Of a DNA stretch of 64,000 bases, positions 18,211-27,273 are shown piece after piece. This DNA is from Pseudomonas sp. S31 (GTDB taxonomy: Bacteria > Pseudomonadota > Gammaproteobacteria > Pseudomonadales > Pseudomonadaceae). Within the stretch, counting starts at the first letter, position 1; every line of letters starts with the position of its first letter. Both the position numbers and the translations under genes were made by a program. The stretch spans positions 230,280 through 294,279 of the forward strand of contig NZ_JACVVE010000002.1 in NCBI RefSeq assembly GCF_016648105.1, read 5' to 3'. The notes under the pieces are model-generated. The model did not search any database, was not told the origin of the DNA, and saw only the letters and a list, made by a program, of their open reading frames with translations.

Positions 18211-19125
18211 ATGAACGTGTCCCGATTCCTAGTGCTTTTTGTCGCTTTCATCGCCTGCTCGGCGCAGGCCGACGTGCGCGTGCTGACCAGCATCAAACCT
18301 CTGCAGCAAATCGCCGCAGCGGTGCAGGATGGTGTCGGCACCCCCGACGTGCTGCTGCCGCCCGGCGTGTCGCCGCATCACTACGCCTTGCGCCCATCGG
18401 ACATCCGCAAGGTGGCCGACGCCGACCTGGTCTATTGGGTCGGCCCGGATATGGAGAACTTCCTGGTCCGCGTGCTGGCCGGGCGCAGCAAGCCGACGGT
18501 GGCCGTGTACTCGCTCAAGGGCATGAGGCTGCGCCATTTCGCCGAGGACAGCCACTCTCATGACGAGGCCGGTGCCGACGATCACGATCATGACCATCGC
18601 CCCGGCAGTCTGGATGCGCATCTATGGTTGTCGACGGCCAATGCCCGGGTGATCGCCAACACCATGGCTGCCGACCTTGCGCGTACCGACCCTGACAACG
18701 CCGCACGCTACATGGCCAACCGCACGGCCTTCGTCGAGCGTCTGGATGCCTTGGATGCACGCATCAAGGCGCGGGTGGCGGGTGTCGCCGGCAAACCCTA
18801 CTTCGTGTTCCACGAGGCGTTCGACTACTTCGAAGATGCCTACGGCCTCAAGCACACTGGGGTTTTCAGCGTGGCTTCCGAAGTGCAGCCGGGGGCGCAG
18901 CACGTGGCTGCGATGCGCAAGCGCCTGCAGGAGGTGGGCAAGACCTGTGTGTTCAGCGAGCCACCGATCCGCCCGCGCCTGGCCGAAACCCTGACTGCCG
19001 GGTTGCCGGTGCGGCTGGCGGAACTGGACCCGCTGGGGGGCACCGACCCGGTGGATGCCAAGGGGTATGAGCGGTTGCTGGAGAAGCTGGGTGGCGACCT
19101 CGCCGGTTGCCTGGAACAGTTGTAA
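18211..19125 (+). CDS. znuA: Zinc ABC transporter substrate-binding protein ZnuA
   Basis: Periplasmic zinc-binding protein of the ZnuABC importer, 304 residues from the ATG at 18211. It has a signal peptide ending near CSAQA, the zinc ligand histidines in GVSPHHYALRPS, a His/Asp-rich loop (HSHDE..DDHDHDH) typical of ZnuA, and further ligands in DAHLWLS and FHEAFDYF. An ATG 42 bases upstream is in frame but would put the Zur-box candidate inside the gene, so the later start is preferred even though its ribosome site is weak. Confidence 0.93.
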   Translation: MNVSRFLVLFVAFIACSAQADVRVLTSIKPLQQIAAAVQDGVGTPDVLLPPGVSPHHYALRPSDIRKVADADLVYWVGPDMENFLVRVLAGRSKPTVAVYSLKGMRLRHFAEDSHSHDEAGADDHDHDHRPGSLDAHLWLSTANARVIANTMAADLARTDPDNAARYMANRTAFVERLDALDARIKARVAGVAGKPYFVFHEAFDYFEDAYGLKHTGVFSVASEVQPGAQHVAAMRKRLQEVGKTCVFSEPPIRPRLAETLTAGLPVRLAELDPLGGTDPVDAKGYERLLEKLGGDLAGCLEQL

Positions 19126-19132
19126 GGCGGTT

Positions 19133-19204
19133 CCGGCCCTTTCGCGGCTAAAGCCGCTCCTACAGAGCGTCACTATCCCTGTAGGAGCGGCTTTAGCCGC
19201 GAAG
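19133..19204. repeat. Inverted pair of REP elements
   Basis: TTCGCGGCTAAAGCCGCTCC followed 14 bases later by its complement (GGAGCGGCTTTAGCCGCGAA). It sits between the converging znuA and thrB genes. The central bases differ from the GGGTTTACCC type, so it is a second REP subtype. Confidence 0.9.
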
Positions 19205-19218
19205 CAGGCGACGCGGTA

Positions 19219-20169
19219 TCAGAGCGCGAACGGCAGGTGCAACGCCACCTGCTGACGCTGCGCCAGACGCACCTCGAACTCACGCGGGTCATGGATCATC
19301 ACATCCATCCCGGCGAACGATTCTGCCGCGATCAGGCGCGACAACCAGAAGCGCACGCAGGCCACCCGCAGCATTTCCGGCCACAGCTCGGCTTCGGCCG
19401 CGGTGAACGGCCGCAGCGCCGCGTAGGCCGCCAGCAGGGCCTGGGCCCGTGGCAGGTCGAGGGCGCCGTGCTCGTCCAGGCACCAGTCGTTCACGGTGAT
19501 GGCGATGTCGTACAGCATCGGCCCCGAACAGGCGTTGTAGAAGTCGATCACGCCGGTCAGGTGGGTGCCTTCGAACATCACGTTGTCGCGGAACAGGTCG
19601 GCGTGCAGGTTGGCCCGCGGCAAGGCCAGGATCTGCGCCTTGTGCGCGTCGATCTCGGCGAGCGCTGGCTGCAGCAGCGCGGCCTGCTCGGCGCTGAGGT
19701 GCGGCAGCAGCTCGGCGCCGCTGGCCAGCATCCAGTCCAGGCCGCGGTCGGTGCGGCGCTCGATGATGCGCTCGCGGGTGGCCAGGTGGATGTGCGCCAG
19801 CAGCTCGCCGACCTGGGCGCAGTGCTGGTTGTTGGGGGCCTTGATGTGTTTGCCCGACAGCCGTGGCTGCAACAGCGCCGGCTTGCCGCACAGCTCGCGC
19901 AGGGCGTTGCCGTCGCGGTCACGCAGGGCGTAGGGCACGGGCATGTCGGCGTCGTGCAGCACGTCCAGCAGGTCGATGAAAAACGGCATGTCCTCCACCG
20001 GGCCGCGCTCGACCAGCGTCAGGACGAACTCCCCCTGTTCGAGGCTGACGAAGAAGTTGCTGTTTTCGGTGCCGGCGGCAATGCCTTGGAAGTCGAGCAG
20101 ACGGCCCAGCTCGTACGGCGCCAGAAAGGTTTCCAGCTCAGGCCGGGTCACGGGGGTGAAGACTGACAT
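19219..20169 (-). CDS. thrB: Homoserine kinase (aminoglycoside phosphotransferase-like)
   Basis: Phosphorylates homoserine in threonine synthesis. The 316-residue protein belongs to the kinase-fold ThrB of pseudomonads and alphaproteobacteria, not the GHMP type of E. coli. The catalytic loop is LHADLFRDNVMF (about residue 190) and the metal-binding GVIDFYNA follows. It has no operon partner in the threonine pathway here; the downstream side ends at a REP pair. Confidence 0.92.
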   Translation of the reverse strand: MSVFTPVTRPELETFLAPYELGRLLDFQGIAAGTENSNFFVSLEQGEFVLTLVERGPVEDMPFFIDLLDVLHDADMPVPYALRDRDGNALRELCGKPALLQPRLSGKHIKAPNNQHCAQVGELLAHIHLATRERIIERRTDRGLDWMLASGAELLPHLSAEQAALLQPALAEIDAHKAQILALPRANLHADLFRDNVMFEGTHLTGVIDFYNACSGPMLYDIAITVNDWCLDEHGALDLPRAQALLAAYAALRPFTAAEAELWPEMLRVACVRFWLSRLIAAESFAGMDVMIHDPREFEVRLAQRQQVALHLPFAL

Positions 20170-20238
20170 GATGAAGAGTTGCCCATGCGGGCACTTCCGC
20201 CGGGAAGTGCCAGGTTGATGTGAACGTTACGCGTCAGA

Positions 20239-20526
20239 TTACCACTCGAAGATCTTCCAGGACGGAATCAGCATGTCCGGTTGGTCGGATCGAATGAAAT
20301 TGCCATCGGAGCCATCGGCGCGTACCAGGAAATAAGGCTTGCCATGTTTCGGCGTGACCTTGATCGCATACAGGAAGCCGTTCTGGCGGTATTCCTGGAT
20401 GGTCCGGTCGCCTTCGGTGCGGATGGTTACATCGGGATCGGCCGATGGCGCATCATCCGCTGCCATTGCGACGACAGGCGTGGTTGCCAACAGGCCGAGC
20501 AGTAACAGGCGATTGAGTCTACGCAT
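20239..20526 (-). CDS. DUF2782 family secreted protein
   Basis: A 95-residue protein with a signal peptide (cleavage probably after VAMA) and a small beta-rich domain (VTIRTEGDRTIQEYRQNGFLYAIKVTPKHGKPYFLVRADG). It matches the DUF2782 family conserved between thrB and polA in Pseudomonas. Function is unknown. It starts 69 bases before the end of the gap to thrB and is divergent from polA, so the 74 bases between 20527 and 20600 must hold both promoters. Confidence 0.88.
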   Translation of the reverse strand: MRRLNRLLLLGLLATTPVVAMAADDAPSADPDVTIRTEGDRTIQEYRQNGFLYAIKVTPKHGKPYFLVRADGSDGNFIRSDQPDMLIPSWKIFEW

Positions 20527-20600
20527 GATAACCTTGTCCCTTTGTCGTCATTGATCCGGCTATTCTAGCTCCGGACCCGCCGAAAAGGTTGATTCTGCTC

Positions 20601-23348
20601 ATGAGCCAAGCGCCCCTCGTCCTGGTGGACGGTTCCTCCTACCTCTACCGCGCCTTCCACGCCCTGCCACCGCTGACTACCTCCAAGGGCATGCCGACCG
20701 GCGCGGTCAAGGGTGTGCTGAACATGCTCAAGAGCCTGCGCAAGCAATACCCCGACAGCCTATTCGCCGTGGTCTTCGACGCCAAGGGTGGCACCTTCCG
20801 CGATGCCATGTTCGCCGAGTACAAGGCCAATCGCCCGAGCATGCCGGACGACCTGCGGGTACAGGTCGAGCCGCTGCACGCCAGCGTCAAGGCCCTGGGC
20901 TACCCGTTGCTGTGTGTCGAGGGCGTCGAGGCGGACGACGTGATCGGCACCCTGGCCCGCAGCAGCGCGGCCTTGGGCCGCCCGGTGATCATCTCGACCG
21001 GCGACAAGGACATGGCGCAACTGGTGGACGGCCACGTCACCCTGGTCAACACCATGACCGGCAGCGTGCTGGACGTTGCCGGCGTGCACGAGAAGTTCGG
21101 CGTCGGCCCCGAGCACATCATCGACTTCCTCGCCCTGATGGGTGACAAGGTCGATAACATTCCCGGCGTGCCGGGCGTTGGCGAAAAGACCGCGGTCGGC
21201 CTGCTGACCGGCATCGGCGGAGGCTTGAGCGACCTGTACGCCAACCTCGACAAGGTCCCGTCCCTGGCCATCCGTGGTGCCAAGACCCTGCCGGCCAAGC
21301 TCGAAGAGCATCGCGACGCGGCATTCCTGTCGTACGAGTTGGCCACCATCAAGCTCGATGTGCCGCTGGACATCGAAGTCGAGGCGCTGGTCTGCGGTGA
21401 GCCCGATCGCGAGGCGTTGCTGGCGCTGTACACCGAGATGGAGTTCAAGAGCTGGATCGCCGAGGTGCAGCGTGACGCGGCCCAGGCTGGCGAGGCCATC
21501 GAGGCGGTGGAGCCTCCGGCGGCGCAGGTCGAGCCGAAGTACCACACGATTCTTGAACAGGCCGATTTCGACGCCTGGCTGGAAAAGCTCCGCCAGGCGC
21601 CGCTGTTCGCCTTCGATACCGAGACCACCAGCCTGGATGCCCAGCAGGCGCAGCTGGTCGGCCTGTCGTTCGCGGTCGCGCCGCACGAGGCTGCCTACGT
21701 GCCACTGGGCCACGACTATGAAGGCGCCCCGGCCCAGCTGGACCGCGAGGCCGTGCTGCTGGCGCTCAAGCCGCTGCTGGAAGACCCGAACAAGGCCAAG
21801 GTCGGGCAGAACGCCAAGTACGATATCAACATCCTCGCCAACGGCTCGCCGGCCATCGAGATGCGCGGCGTGGCCTACGACACCATGCTCGAGTCGTACG
21901 TGTACAACTCCACCGCCACCCGCCACGACATGGACAGCCTGGCGCAGAAGTACCTCGACCACGCCACCATCGCCTTCGAGGACATCGCCGGCAAGGGTGC
22001 CAAGCAGCTGACTTTCAACCAGATCCACCTGGACAAGGCCGGCCCCTACGCCGCCGAGGACGCCGACATCACCCTGCGCCTGCACCAGGCGTTGCAGGCG
22101 CGCCTGGCACAGACGCCGAGCGTGCAGCCGGTACTGATGGACATCGAGATGCCGCTGGTGCCGGTGCTGGCGCGCATCGAACGCCAGGGCGCGTTGGTCG
22201 ATGCCGAGCTGCTCAAGGTGCAGAGCGGCGAGCTGGGCGTGAAGATGGCCGAGCTGGAGCGCCGCGCCTTCGAGCTGGCCGGCGAGGAATTCAACCTCGG
22301 CTCGCCCAAGCAGCTCGGCTCGATCCTCTATGACAAGCTGGGCATGCCGGTACTGAGCAAGACTGCCAAGGGCCAGCCATCCACCGCCGAGGCGGTGCTC
22401 GACGAACTCGCCGAACAGGGTTATCCGCTGCCCGAGGTGCTCATGCAGTACCGCAGCCTGAGCAAGCTCAAGAGTACCTACACCGACAAGCTGCCTGGGC
22501 AGATCAACCCGCGCACCGGGCGTATCCACACCTCCTACCAGCAGGCCGTGGCGGCCACCGGGCGGTTGTCGTCGAGCGACCCGAACCTGCAGAACATCCC
22601 GATCCGCACCGCCGAAGGCCGGCGCATTCGCCAGGCCTTCGTCGCCAGCCCCGGCTACAAGCTGTTGGCGGCGGACTATTCGCAGATCGAACTGCGCATC
22701 ATGGCTCACCTGGCCAAGGACGAGGGCTTGCTGCATGCCTTCCGCAACGACCTCGACGTGCACCGGGCCACGGCCGCGGAAGTGTTCGGCGTGGCCCTGG
22801 AAGACGTCACCACCGACCAGCGCCGTAGCGCCAAGGCTATCAACTTCGGCCTGATCTACGGCATGAGCGCGTTTGGCCTGGCCAAGCAGATCGGCGTCGA
22901 TCGCAAGCAGTCGCAGGACTACATCGACCGCTACTTCGCCCGCTACCCAGGCGTGCTGGCCTACATGGAGCGCACCCGTGCCCAGGCCGCCGAGCAAGGC
23001 TTCGTCGAGACCCTGTTCGGCCGTCGCCTGTACCTGCCGGACATCAACGCCAAGAACCCGGCCCTGCGCAAGGGCGCCGAACGCACGGCGATCAACGCGC
23101 CGATGCAAGGTACCGCCGCCGATATCATCAAGCGGGCGATGGTCAACGTCGACAACTGGTTGAGCAGCAGCGGCCTGGATGCCCGGGTGATCCTGCAGGT
23201 GCACGACGAACTGGTACTGGAAGTGCGCGAAGACCTGATCGAGCAGGTGAAGGATGAAATCCGCACGCACATGAGCAGCGCCGCGCAGCTGGATGTGCCG
23301 CTGCTGGTCGAGGTAGGCATTGGTTCGAATTGGGACGAAGCTCACTGA
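20601..23348 (+). CDS. polA: DNA polymerase I
   Basis: Repair and Okazaki-fragment polymerase, 915 residues. The 5'-nuclease domain covers about 1-290 ([26 protein letters not shown]), the proofreading exonuclease about 315-500 with its DxE pair in [11 protein letters not shown] (339-341), and the polymerase domain the rest with motifs A ([16 protein letters not shown]), B ([14 protein letters not shown]) and C ([11 protein letters not shown]). All catalytic motifs are present. The start at 20601 is preferred over 20589 because MSQAP gives the usual N-terminus. ErsA follows downstream. Confidence 0.97.
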   Translation: MSQAPLVLVDGSSYLYRAFHALPPLTTSKGMPTGAVKGVLNMLKSLRKQYPDSLFAVVFDAKGGTFRDAMFAEYKANRPSMPDDLRVQVEPLHASVKALGYPLLCVEGVEADDVIGTLARSSAALGRPVIISTGDKDMAQLVDGHVTLVNTMTGSVLDVAGVHEKFGVGPEHIIDFLALMGDKVDNIPGVPGVGEKTAVGLLTGIGGGLSDLYANLDKVPSLAIRGAKTLPAKLEEHRDAAFLSYELATIKLDVPLDIEVEALVCGEPDREALLALYTEMEFKSWIAEVQRDAAQAGEAIEAVEPPAAQVEPKYHTILEQADFDAWLEKLRQAPLFAFDTETTSLDAQQAQLVGLSFAVAPHEAAYVPLGHDYEGAPAQLDREAVLLALKPLLEDPNKAKVGQNAKYDINILANGSPAIEMRGVAYDTMLESYVYNSTATRHDMDSLAQKYLDHATIAFEDIAGKGAKQLTFNQIHLDKAGPYAAEDADITLRLHQALQARLAQTPSVQPVLMDIEMPLVPVLARIERQGALVDAELLKVQSGELGVKMAELERRAFELAGEEFNLGSPKQLGSILYDKLGMPVLSKTAKGQPSTAEAVLDELAEQGYPLPEVLMQYRSLSKLKSTYTDKLPGQINPRTGRIHTSYQQAVAATGRLSSSDPNLQNIPIRTAEGRRIRQAFVASPGYKLLAADYSQIELRIMAHLAKDEGLLHAFRNDLDVHRATAAEVFGVALEDVTTDQRRSAKAINFGLIYGMSAFGLAKQIGVDRKQSQDYIDRYFARYPGVLAYMERTRAQAAEQGFVETLFGRRLYLPDINAKNPALRKGAERTAINAPMQGTAADIIKRAMVNVDNWLSSSGLDARVILQVHDELVLEVREDLIEQVKDEIRTHMSSAAQLDVPLLVEVGIGSNWDEAH

Positions 23349-23450
23349 TCGAGCGGGCAAAGCTGTGTAGGATCCGTGGCGAGTGCTGCGGATCCTGTCA
23401 GACAGTTCTGAAGTTTCATGAAACTATCGCAAATAGTTTCCAGAGCCCAG

Positions 23451-23478
23451 GAACTAAACCGGTGAAACGCCACTCAGA
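23451..23478 (+). promoter_or_regulatory. AlgU (sigma-22)-type promoter of ersA
   Basis: GAACTA, 17 bases, TCAGA. This matches the AlgU/RpoE consensus GAACTT-N16/17-TCTGA with one change in each box. It places the transcript start near 23483, which agrees with the roughly 132-nucleotide length reported for ErsA and the terminator ending at 23614. Confidence 0.75.
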
Positions 23479-23483
23479 GTTAA

Positions 23484-23614
23484 TGAATGGCTGGTGAAGC
23501 CTTTCGATGCTCCTATGTTGTGTTAAGTGTTGGCAGATATCTGGACCTCGCCCTAGCGGTCCGGACTTGAACCCCGAACTTCCCCCTCCCCATACGAAGT
23601 CCGGGGTTTTTTTT
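23484..23614 (+). ncRNA. ersA: Small regulatory RNA ErsA
   Basis: ErsA is a trans-acting, Hfq-associated small RNA under AlgU in Pseudomonas, encoded between polA and engB in the position of Spot 42 in enterobacteria. In this gap the sequence shows an AlgU-type promoter, a C/U-rich single-stranded seed (CUUCCCCCUCCCCAUACG, 23579-23596) and a terminator with eight U residues. The 131-base span between promoter and terminator agrees with the known length. In P. aeruginosa it acts on algC, oprD and other envelope and exopolysaccharide genes; targets here are not tested. The rest of the 396-base gap holds only a REP pair. Confidence 0.85.
23572..23614 (+). terminator. Rho-independent terminator of ersA
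   Basis: CCCCG-A-ACTT pairs with AAGT-C-CGGGG with one mismatch around the C-rich loop, followed by eight T. An overlapping alternative pairing uses CCGGACTT at 23561-23568 with AAGTCCGG. Confidence 0.85.
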
Positions 23615-23651
23615 GCCCGGAATTTGACTCGGAGCTCGTGAAGAACACTGT

Positions 23652-23730
23652 GGGCTTGCCCGCGAACCTGGGCAAAGCCCAGGCCATCCACCGCGCTGGA
23701 TGCTTCGCGGGCAAGCCCGCTCCTACAGGT
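23652..23730. repeat. REP pair after ersA
   Basis: GGGCTTGCCCGCGAA and TTCGCGGGCAAGCCC frame a 37-base spacer that has its own small stems (CCTGGGC/GCCCAGG and CCATCCA/TGGATG), then GCTCCTACAGG. The arms are of the GCTTGCCC subtype. It lies between the converging ersA and engB. Confidence 0.88.
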
Positions 23731-23744
23731 AGTCTGTGTGGCTC

Positions 23745-24377
23745 TCAGGCTGCCGGCTTGTCTTCGAGCTCCATCCAATCGGCCAGCACCCGGTAGGCCT
23801 CTTCCAGGCCCAGGCGCTTGGGCGCCGAGAACAACTGGATGGTCACTCCATCGCCCCAGCCCTTGCGGATCTCCGACTGCACCTTGAGCAGGGTGTTCTT
23901 GCCCGCGCCGTGGGTCAGCTTGTCGGCCTTGGTCAGCAGAATGTGCATCGGCATGCCGCTGGCCTTGGCCCAGTCGAGCATCATCTTGTCGAAGTCGGTC
24001 ATCGGATGGCGCACGTCCATCATCAGGATGACCCCGCGCAGGCACTCGCGGCTGCCCAGGTAGGCTTCCAGGTGGCGCTGCCAGTGCTGCTTGAGCGGGA
24101 TCGGGACTTTCGCATAACCGTAGCCCGGCAGGTCGACCAATCGCCGTTCATCGTCCAGACTGAAGAAATTCAACAGCTGGGTGCGCCCCGGGGTTTTCGA
24201 GGTACGCGCCAGGCTGGCATGAGTCAGGGTGTTGAGGGCGCTGGACTTGCCGGCGTTGGAACGGCCAGCGAAAGCCACCTCGTAACCCTGGTCGTCCGGG
24301 CATTGTTCGACCTTGGCGGCGCTGAGGGCGAATGTGGCTTTCTGGCAGAGGCCGAGGATGGGGTTCTTGACTTGCAT
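23745..24377 (-). CDS. engB: Ribosome biogenesis GTPase EngB (YsxC/YihA)
   Basis: Essential GTPase needed for large ribosomal subunit assembly, 210 residues from the ATG at 24377. G1 is GRSNAGKSS (about 38-46), G3 DLPGYG and G4 TKAD. The frame runs 65 codons further upstream, but that part overlaps the next gene's promoter region and lacks the family N-terminus MQVKNPI. It sits after polA and ersA as in other gammaproteobacteria. Confidence 0.95.
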   Translation of the reverse strand: MQVKNPILGLCQKATFALSAAKVEQCPDDQGYEVAFAGRSNAGKSSALNTLTHASLARTSKTPGRTQLLNFFSLDDERRLVDLPGYGYAKVPIPLKQHWQRHLEAYLGSRECLRGVILMMDVRHPMTDFDKMMLDWAKASGMPMHILLTKADKLTHGAGKNTLLKVQSEIRKGWGDGVTIQLFSAPKRLGLEEAYRVLADWMELEDKPAA

Positions 24378-24501
24378 GGGATATCCGATGTGGGTGTTGC
24401 CAAGGCCAAGGCCGGCAAGCGGTGTCGTTTCCGTTTGGATGGCGGAAGTATATAATGCCCCAGTTTTTGTGTGCTCATTCTTCCAGCGAAGAGGAATGCG
24501 C

Positions 24502-24873
24502 ATGGGGTGCCGAACAATAGCTCGCGCAATAGAACGCAGCGCGGCCCCCAACCCTGTCAGGTCGCTGCGCATGGCGCAATGGCTGCTTGCTGTCGGTATG
24601 TTCCTGCCGTTTTACGGCGCACAGGCTACACAGGATCCCGAGGCGTTGTACAACCGCACGTGTGCGGCCTGTCACGCCGGGCAGTTGCCACAGGCACCCG
24701 AGCGGGGTGACCGGGCAGCCTGGGAGCCTAGGCTGGCGCAAGGCATGGACACACTGGTGGGGCATGTTACCCAGGGTTTCAAGGCTATGCCGCCGCGTGG
24801 ATTGTGCATGGACTGCAGTGCCGAAGACTACCGTTTGGTCATCCTTTGGATGAGCGGCAGTCCCGATACATAA
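24502..24873 (+). CDS. Small periplasmic cytochrome c (c5-like)
   Basis: A 123-residue monoheme cytochrome. After a long N-region and hydrophobic signal ([18 protein letters not shown]) comes the heme motif CAACH and, near the end, the axial methionine in [12 protein letters not shown], where a cysteine pair (C-M-D-C) resembles cytochrome c5. The ATG at 24502 is chosen because AGAGGA stands seven bases upstream; a shorter start at 24571 is possible. It precedes the cytochrome c4 gene by 31 bases, so the two are probably cotranscribed electron carriers. Confidence 0.87.
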   Translation: MGCRTIARAIERSAAPNPVRSLRMAQWLLAVGMFLPFYGAQATQDPEALYNRTCAACHAGQLPQAPERGDRAAWEPRLAQGMDTLVGHVTQGFKAMPPRGLCMDCSAEDYRLVILWMSGSPDT

Positions 24874-24904
24874 CATTTCACCCTTAGCCGTGTTGGATTA
24901 GCTG

Positions 24905-25522
24905 ATGAACAAACTAGTCGTGAGTCTGCTGTTGACCATGGGTGTCGCAGGTGCGGCCACTGCTGCGCAACCTATCCAAGGCGATGCCGCCGCCGGCCAG
25001 GCCAAGACGGCCGTCTGTGGCGCCTGCCACAACCCCGACGGCAACAGCCTGGCGCCGAACTTCCCGAAACTGGCCGGCCAGGGCCAGCGCTACCTCGAGA
25101 AACAACTGCACGACATCAAGTCCGGCAAGCGTACCGTGCTGGAGATGACCGGCATGCTGACCAACTTCAGCGAGCAGGACCTGGCCGACATCGCCGCCTA
25201 CTTCTCCAGCCAGAAGGGCAGCGTGGGCGCCGCCGATCCCCAGCTGGTCGAACGTGGCCGCGCCTTGTTCAACGGCGGCGACCTGCAAAAAGGCATGCCC
25301 GCCTGCACGGGCTGCCACTCGCCCAATGGCGCGGGTATCGCCCTCGCCGGTTTCCCGCACCTGGGCGGCCAGCATTCGCAGTACGTGACCAAGCAGTTGA
25401 CCGACTTCCGCGAAGGCAACCGCACCAACGACGGCGATGCCATGACCATGCGCACCATCGCCGGCAAGCTGAGCAACAAGGATATCGAGGCGTTGGCCAG
25501 CTATATCCAGGGCCTTCATTAA
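24905..25522 (+). CDS. cc4: Diheme cytochrome c4
   Basis: Periplasmic diheme electron carrier that donates electrons to terminal oxidases, 205 residues. The signal peptide ends around ATAA; the two similar domains carry CGACH (about 38-42) and CTGCH (about 139-143), with methionine ligands in MTGMLTNFSEQDLADIAAYF and MRTIAGKLSNKDIEALASYI. Length and internal duplication are those of cytochrome c4. A terminator follows. Confidence 0.95.
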   Translation: MNKLVVSLLLTMGVAGAATAAQPIQGDAAAGQAKTAVCGACHNPDGNSLAPNFPKLAGQGQRYLEKQLHDIKSGKRTVLEMTGMLTNFSEQDLADIAAYFSSQKGSVGAADPQLVERGRALFNGGDLQKGMPACTGCHSPNGAGIALAGFPHLGGQHSQYVTKQLTDFREGNRTNDGDAMTMRTIAGKLSNKDIEALASYIQGLH

Positions 25523-25552
25523 CATTCGGTTAATGCTGCAAGGCTAAAGATG

Positions 25553-25580
25553 AAAGGGCGGCGCGGACCGCCCTTTTTTT
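25553..25580 (+). terminator. Terminator after cytochrome c4 gene
   Basis: GGGCGG-CGCGGA-CCGCCC stem preceded by AAA and followed by seven T, 30 bases after the cc4 stop. It separates the cytochrome genes from dsbA. Confidence 0.9.
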
Positions 25581-25675
25581 CGTCCGCAGCCGTTACACTA
25601 CAGAACCCGGGCCCTTCGCCAGCGGTCATAGCACCGGTCGCGTCGAGGCGACCAATGAATGCTCAGGAGTAAAGC

Positions 25676-26311
25676 ATGCGTAAACTGATTCTCAGCGCCG
25701 CGCTGGTCGCTGCCAGCGCCTTCGGTATGGCTGCCGTCCAGGCCGCCGAGCCTGCCACCGCCGGCAAGGAATATATCGAGCTGAGCAACCCTGTTCCGGT
25801 GTCCCAGCCAGGCAAGATCGAAGTGGTCGAGCTGTTCTGGTACGGCTGCCCCCATTGCTACCACTTCGAGCCGACCATCAACCCGTGGGTCGAAAAACTG
25901 CCCAAGGACGTCAACTTCAAGCGCGTTCCGGCCATGTTCGGCGGCCCTTGGGATGCCCACGGCCAGATGTTCCTGACCCTCGAAGCGATGGGCGTCGAGC
26001 ACAAGGTCCACGCCGCGGTGTTCGATGCCATCCAGAACCAGCACAAGCGCCTGACCGACCCTGAGGACATGGCCGACTTCCTCGCCACCCAGGGTGTCGA
26101 CAAGGACAAGTTCCTCGCCACCTTCAACTCCTTCGCCATCAAGGGCCAGGTCAACCAGGCCAAGGAACTGGCGAAGAAGTACGAAGTCACCGGCGTACCC
26201 AGCATGGTGGTCAACGGCAAATATCGCTTCGACCTCGGCACCGCTGGCGGGCCAGACGGCGTGCTGAACGTCGCCGACCAGCTGATCGCCAAGGAGCGCG
26301 CCGCTCAGTAA
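25676..26311 (+). CDS. dsbA: Thiol:disulfide interchange protein DsbA
   Basis: Periplasmic oxidase that puts disulfide bonds into secreted proteins, 211 residues. The signal peptide ends at AVQA, the active site is GCPHC (about residues 58-62) in a thioredoxin fold, and the cis-proline loop is TGVPSMVV. GGAGTAAAGC precedes the ATG. The next gene starts 12 bases downstream, so they are likely cotranscribed. Confidence 0.95.
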   Translation: MRKLILSAALVAASAFGMAAVQAAEPATAGKEYIELSNPVPVSQPGKIEVVELFWYGCPHCYHFEPTINPWVEKLPKDVNFKRVPAMFGGPWDAHGQMFLTLEAMGVEHKVHAAVFDAIQNQHKRLTDPEDMADFLATQGVDKDKFLATFNSFAIKGQVNQAKELAKKYEVTGVPSMVVNGKYRFDLGTAGGPDGVLNVADQLIAKERAAQ

Positions 26312-26323
26312 GCGGCGCAACCC

Positions 26324-27178
26324 ATGCCCCGCTTCCGTAGCACGCGTGGCATTGGCCTGCACCAGCCGCAGGTCAACGAACATCACCTGCAGGCCAGCGG
26401 CCTGCCCGAGGATGGTCGCCTGCGGCTGCTCAGCTTCAATATCCAGGTCGGCATCAGTACCGAGCGCTATCGGCACTACCTGACCCGCAGCTGGCAGCAC
26501 CTGTTGCCGCATACCGGGCGCGCCGGCAATCTGCAGCGCATCGGCGAGCTGCTCAACGATTTCGACCTGGTGGCCTTGCAGGAGGCCGACGGCGGCAGCC
26601 TGCGCTCGGGCTACGTCAACCAGGTGGAGCACCTGGCCCAGCTGGGCGCCTTTCCCTACTGGTACCAGCAGCTCAACCGCAACCTCGGGCGTTTCGCCCA
26701 GCACAGCAACGGCGTGCTCAGCCGTCTCAAGCCACAACTGCTCGAGGACCATCCGCTGCCCGGCCCCGCCGGTCGTGGCGCGATCCTGGTGCGTTTCGGC
26801 GAAGGCGAGGACGCGCTTATCGTGGTGATGATGCACCTGGCGCTCGGCGCCAAGACCCGCGCCCTGCAGCTGAGCTACATCCGCGAGCTGATCGGCGGCT
26901 ACCGCCACCAGGTGTTGATGGGCGACATGAACACCCATGCCAACGACCTGCTCGAGCGTTCTGCCCTGCGCGACCTGGGGCTGATCGCCCCGCAGGCCGA
27001 GGCGACCTTCCCCAGCTGGCGCCCGCAGCGCTGCCTGGACCATATCCTGCTCAGCCCGAGCCTGACCCTGGAGCGGGTCGAGGTGCTGGCGCAGCCGATT
27101 TCCGACCACCTTCCAGTCGCCGTCGAGATCCGATTGCCTGATGCATTGACTGTGGATACGCTGCCGGTCCTGACCTAG
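26324..27178 (+). CDS. Endonuclease/exonuclease/phosphatase (EEP) family hydrolase
   Basis: A 284-residue protein with the EEP fold: RLLSFNIQVGI, the metal-binding glutamate in DLVALQEADGG, GDMNTHAN, DHILLSP and the C-terminal SDHLPVAVEI. These are the active-site motifs shared by exonuclease III, DNase I and phosphodiesterases, and all are present, so it is probably active; the substrate cannot be told from the sequence. No signal peptide is seen. Its position after dsbA and before the diguanylate cyclase gene is conserved in Pseudomonas. Confidence 0.85.
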   Translation: MPRFRSTRGIGLHQPQVNEHHLQASGLPEDGRLRLLSFNIQVGISTERYRHYLTRSWQHLLPHTGRAGNLQRIGELLNDFDLVALQEADGGSLRSGYVNQVEHLAQLGAFPYWYQQLNRNLGRFAQHSNGVLSRLKPQLLEDHPLPGPAGRGAILVRFGEGEDALIVVMMHLALGAKTRALQLSYIRELIGGYRHQVLMGDMNTHANDLLERSALRDLGLIAPQAEATFPSWRPQRCLDHILLSPSLTLERVEVLAQPISDHLPVAVEIRLPDALTVDTLPVLT

Positions 27179-27273
27179 CTCAGCCTGGCGCTTGGCAACC
27201 CTCAAGTGTTGCCGCCGCTTGCCGAAAGCCAGTCATCACAGCCACCCGATGCACCACCGTTGCGGATCAAGGC

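Noticed and set aside
20760..23360. 866-codon open frame antisense to polA
   Set aside because: The same shadow effect of a GC-rich gene; polA has all its catalytic motifs on the other strand.
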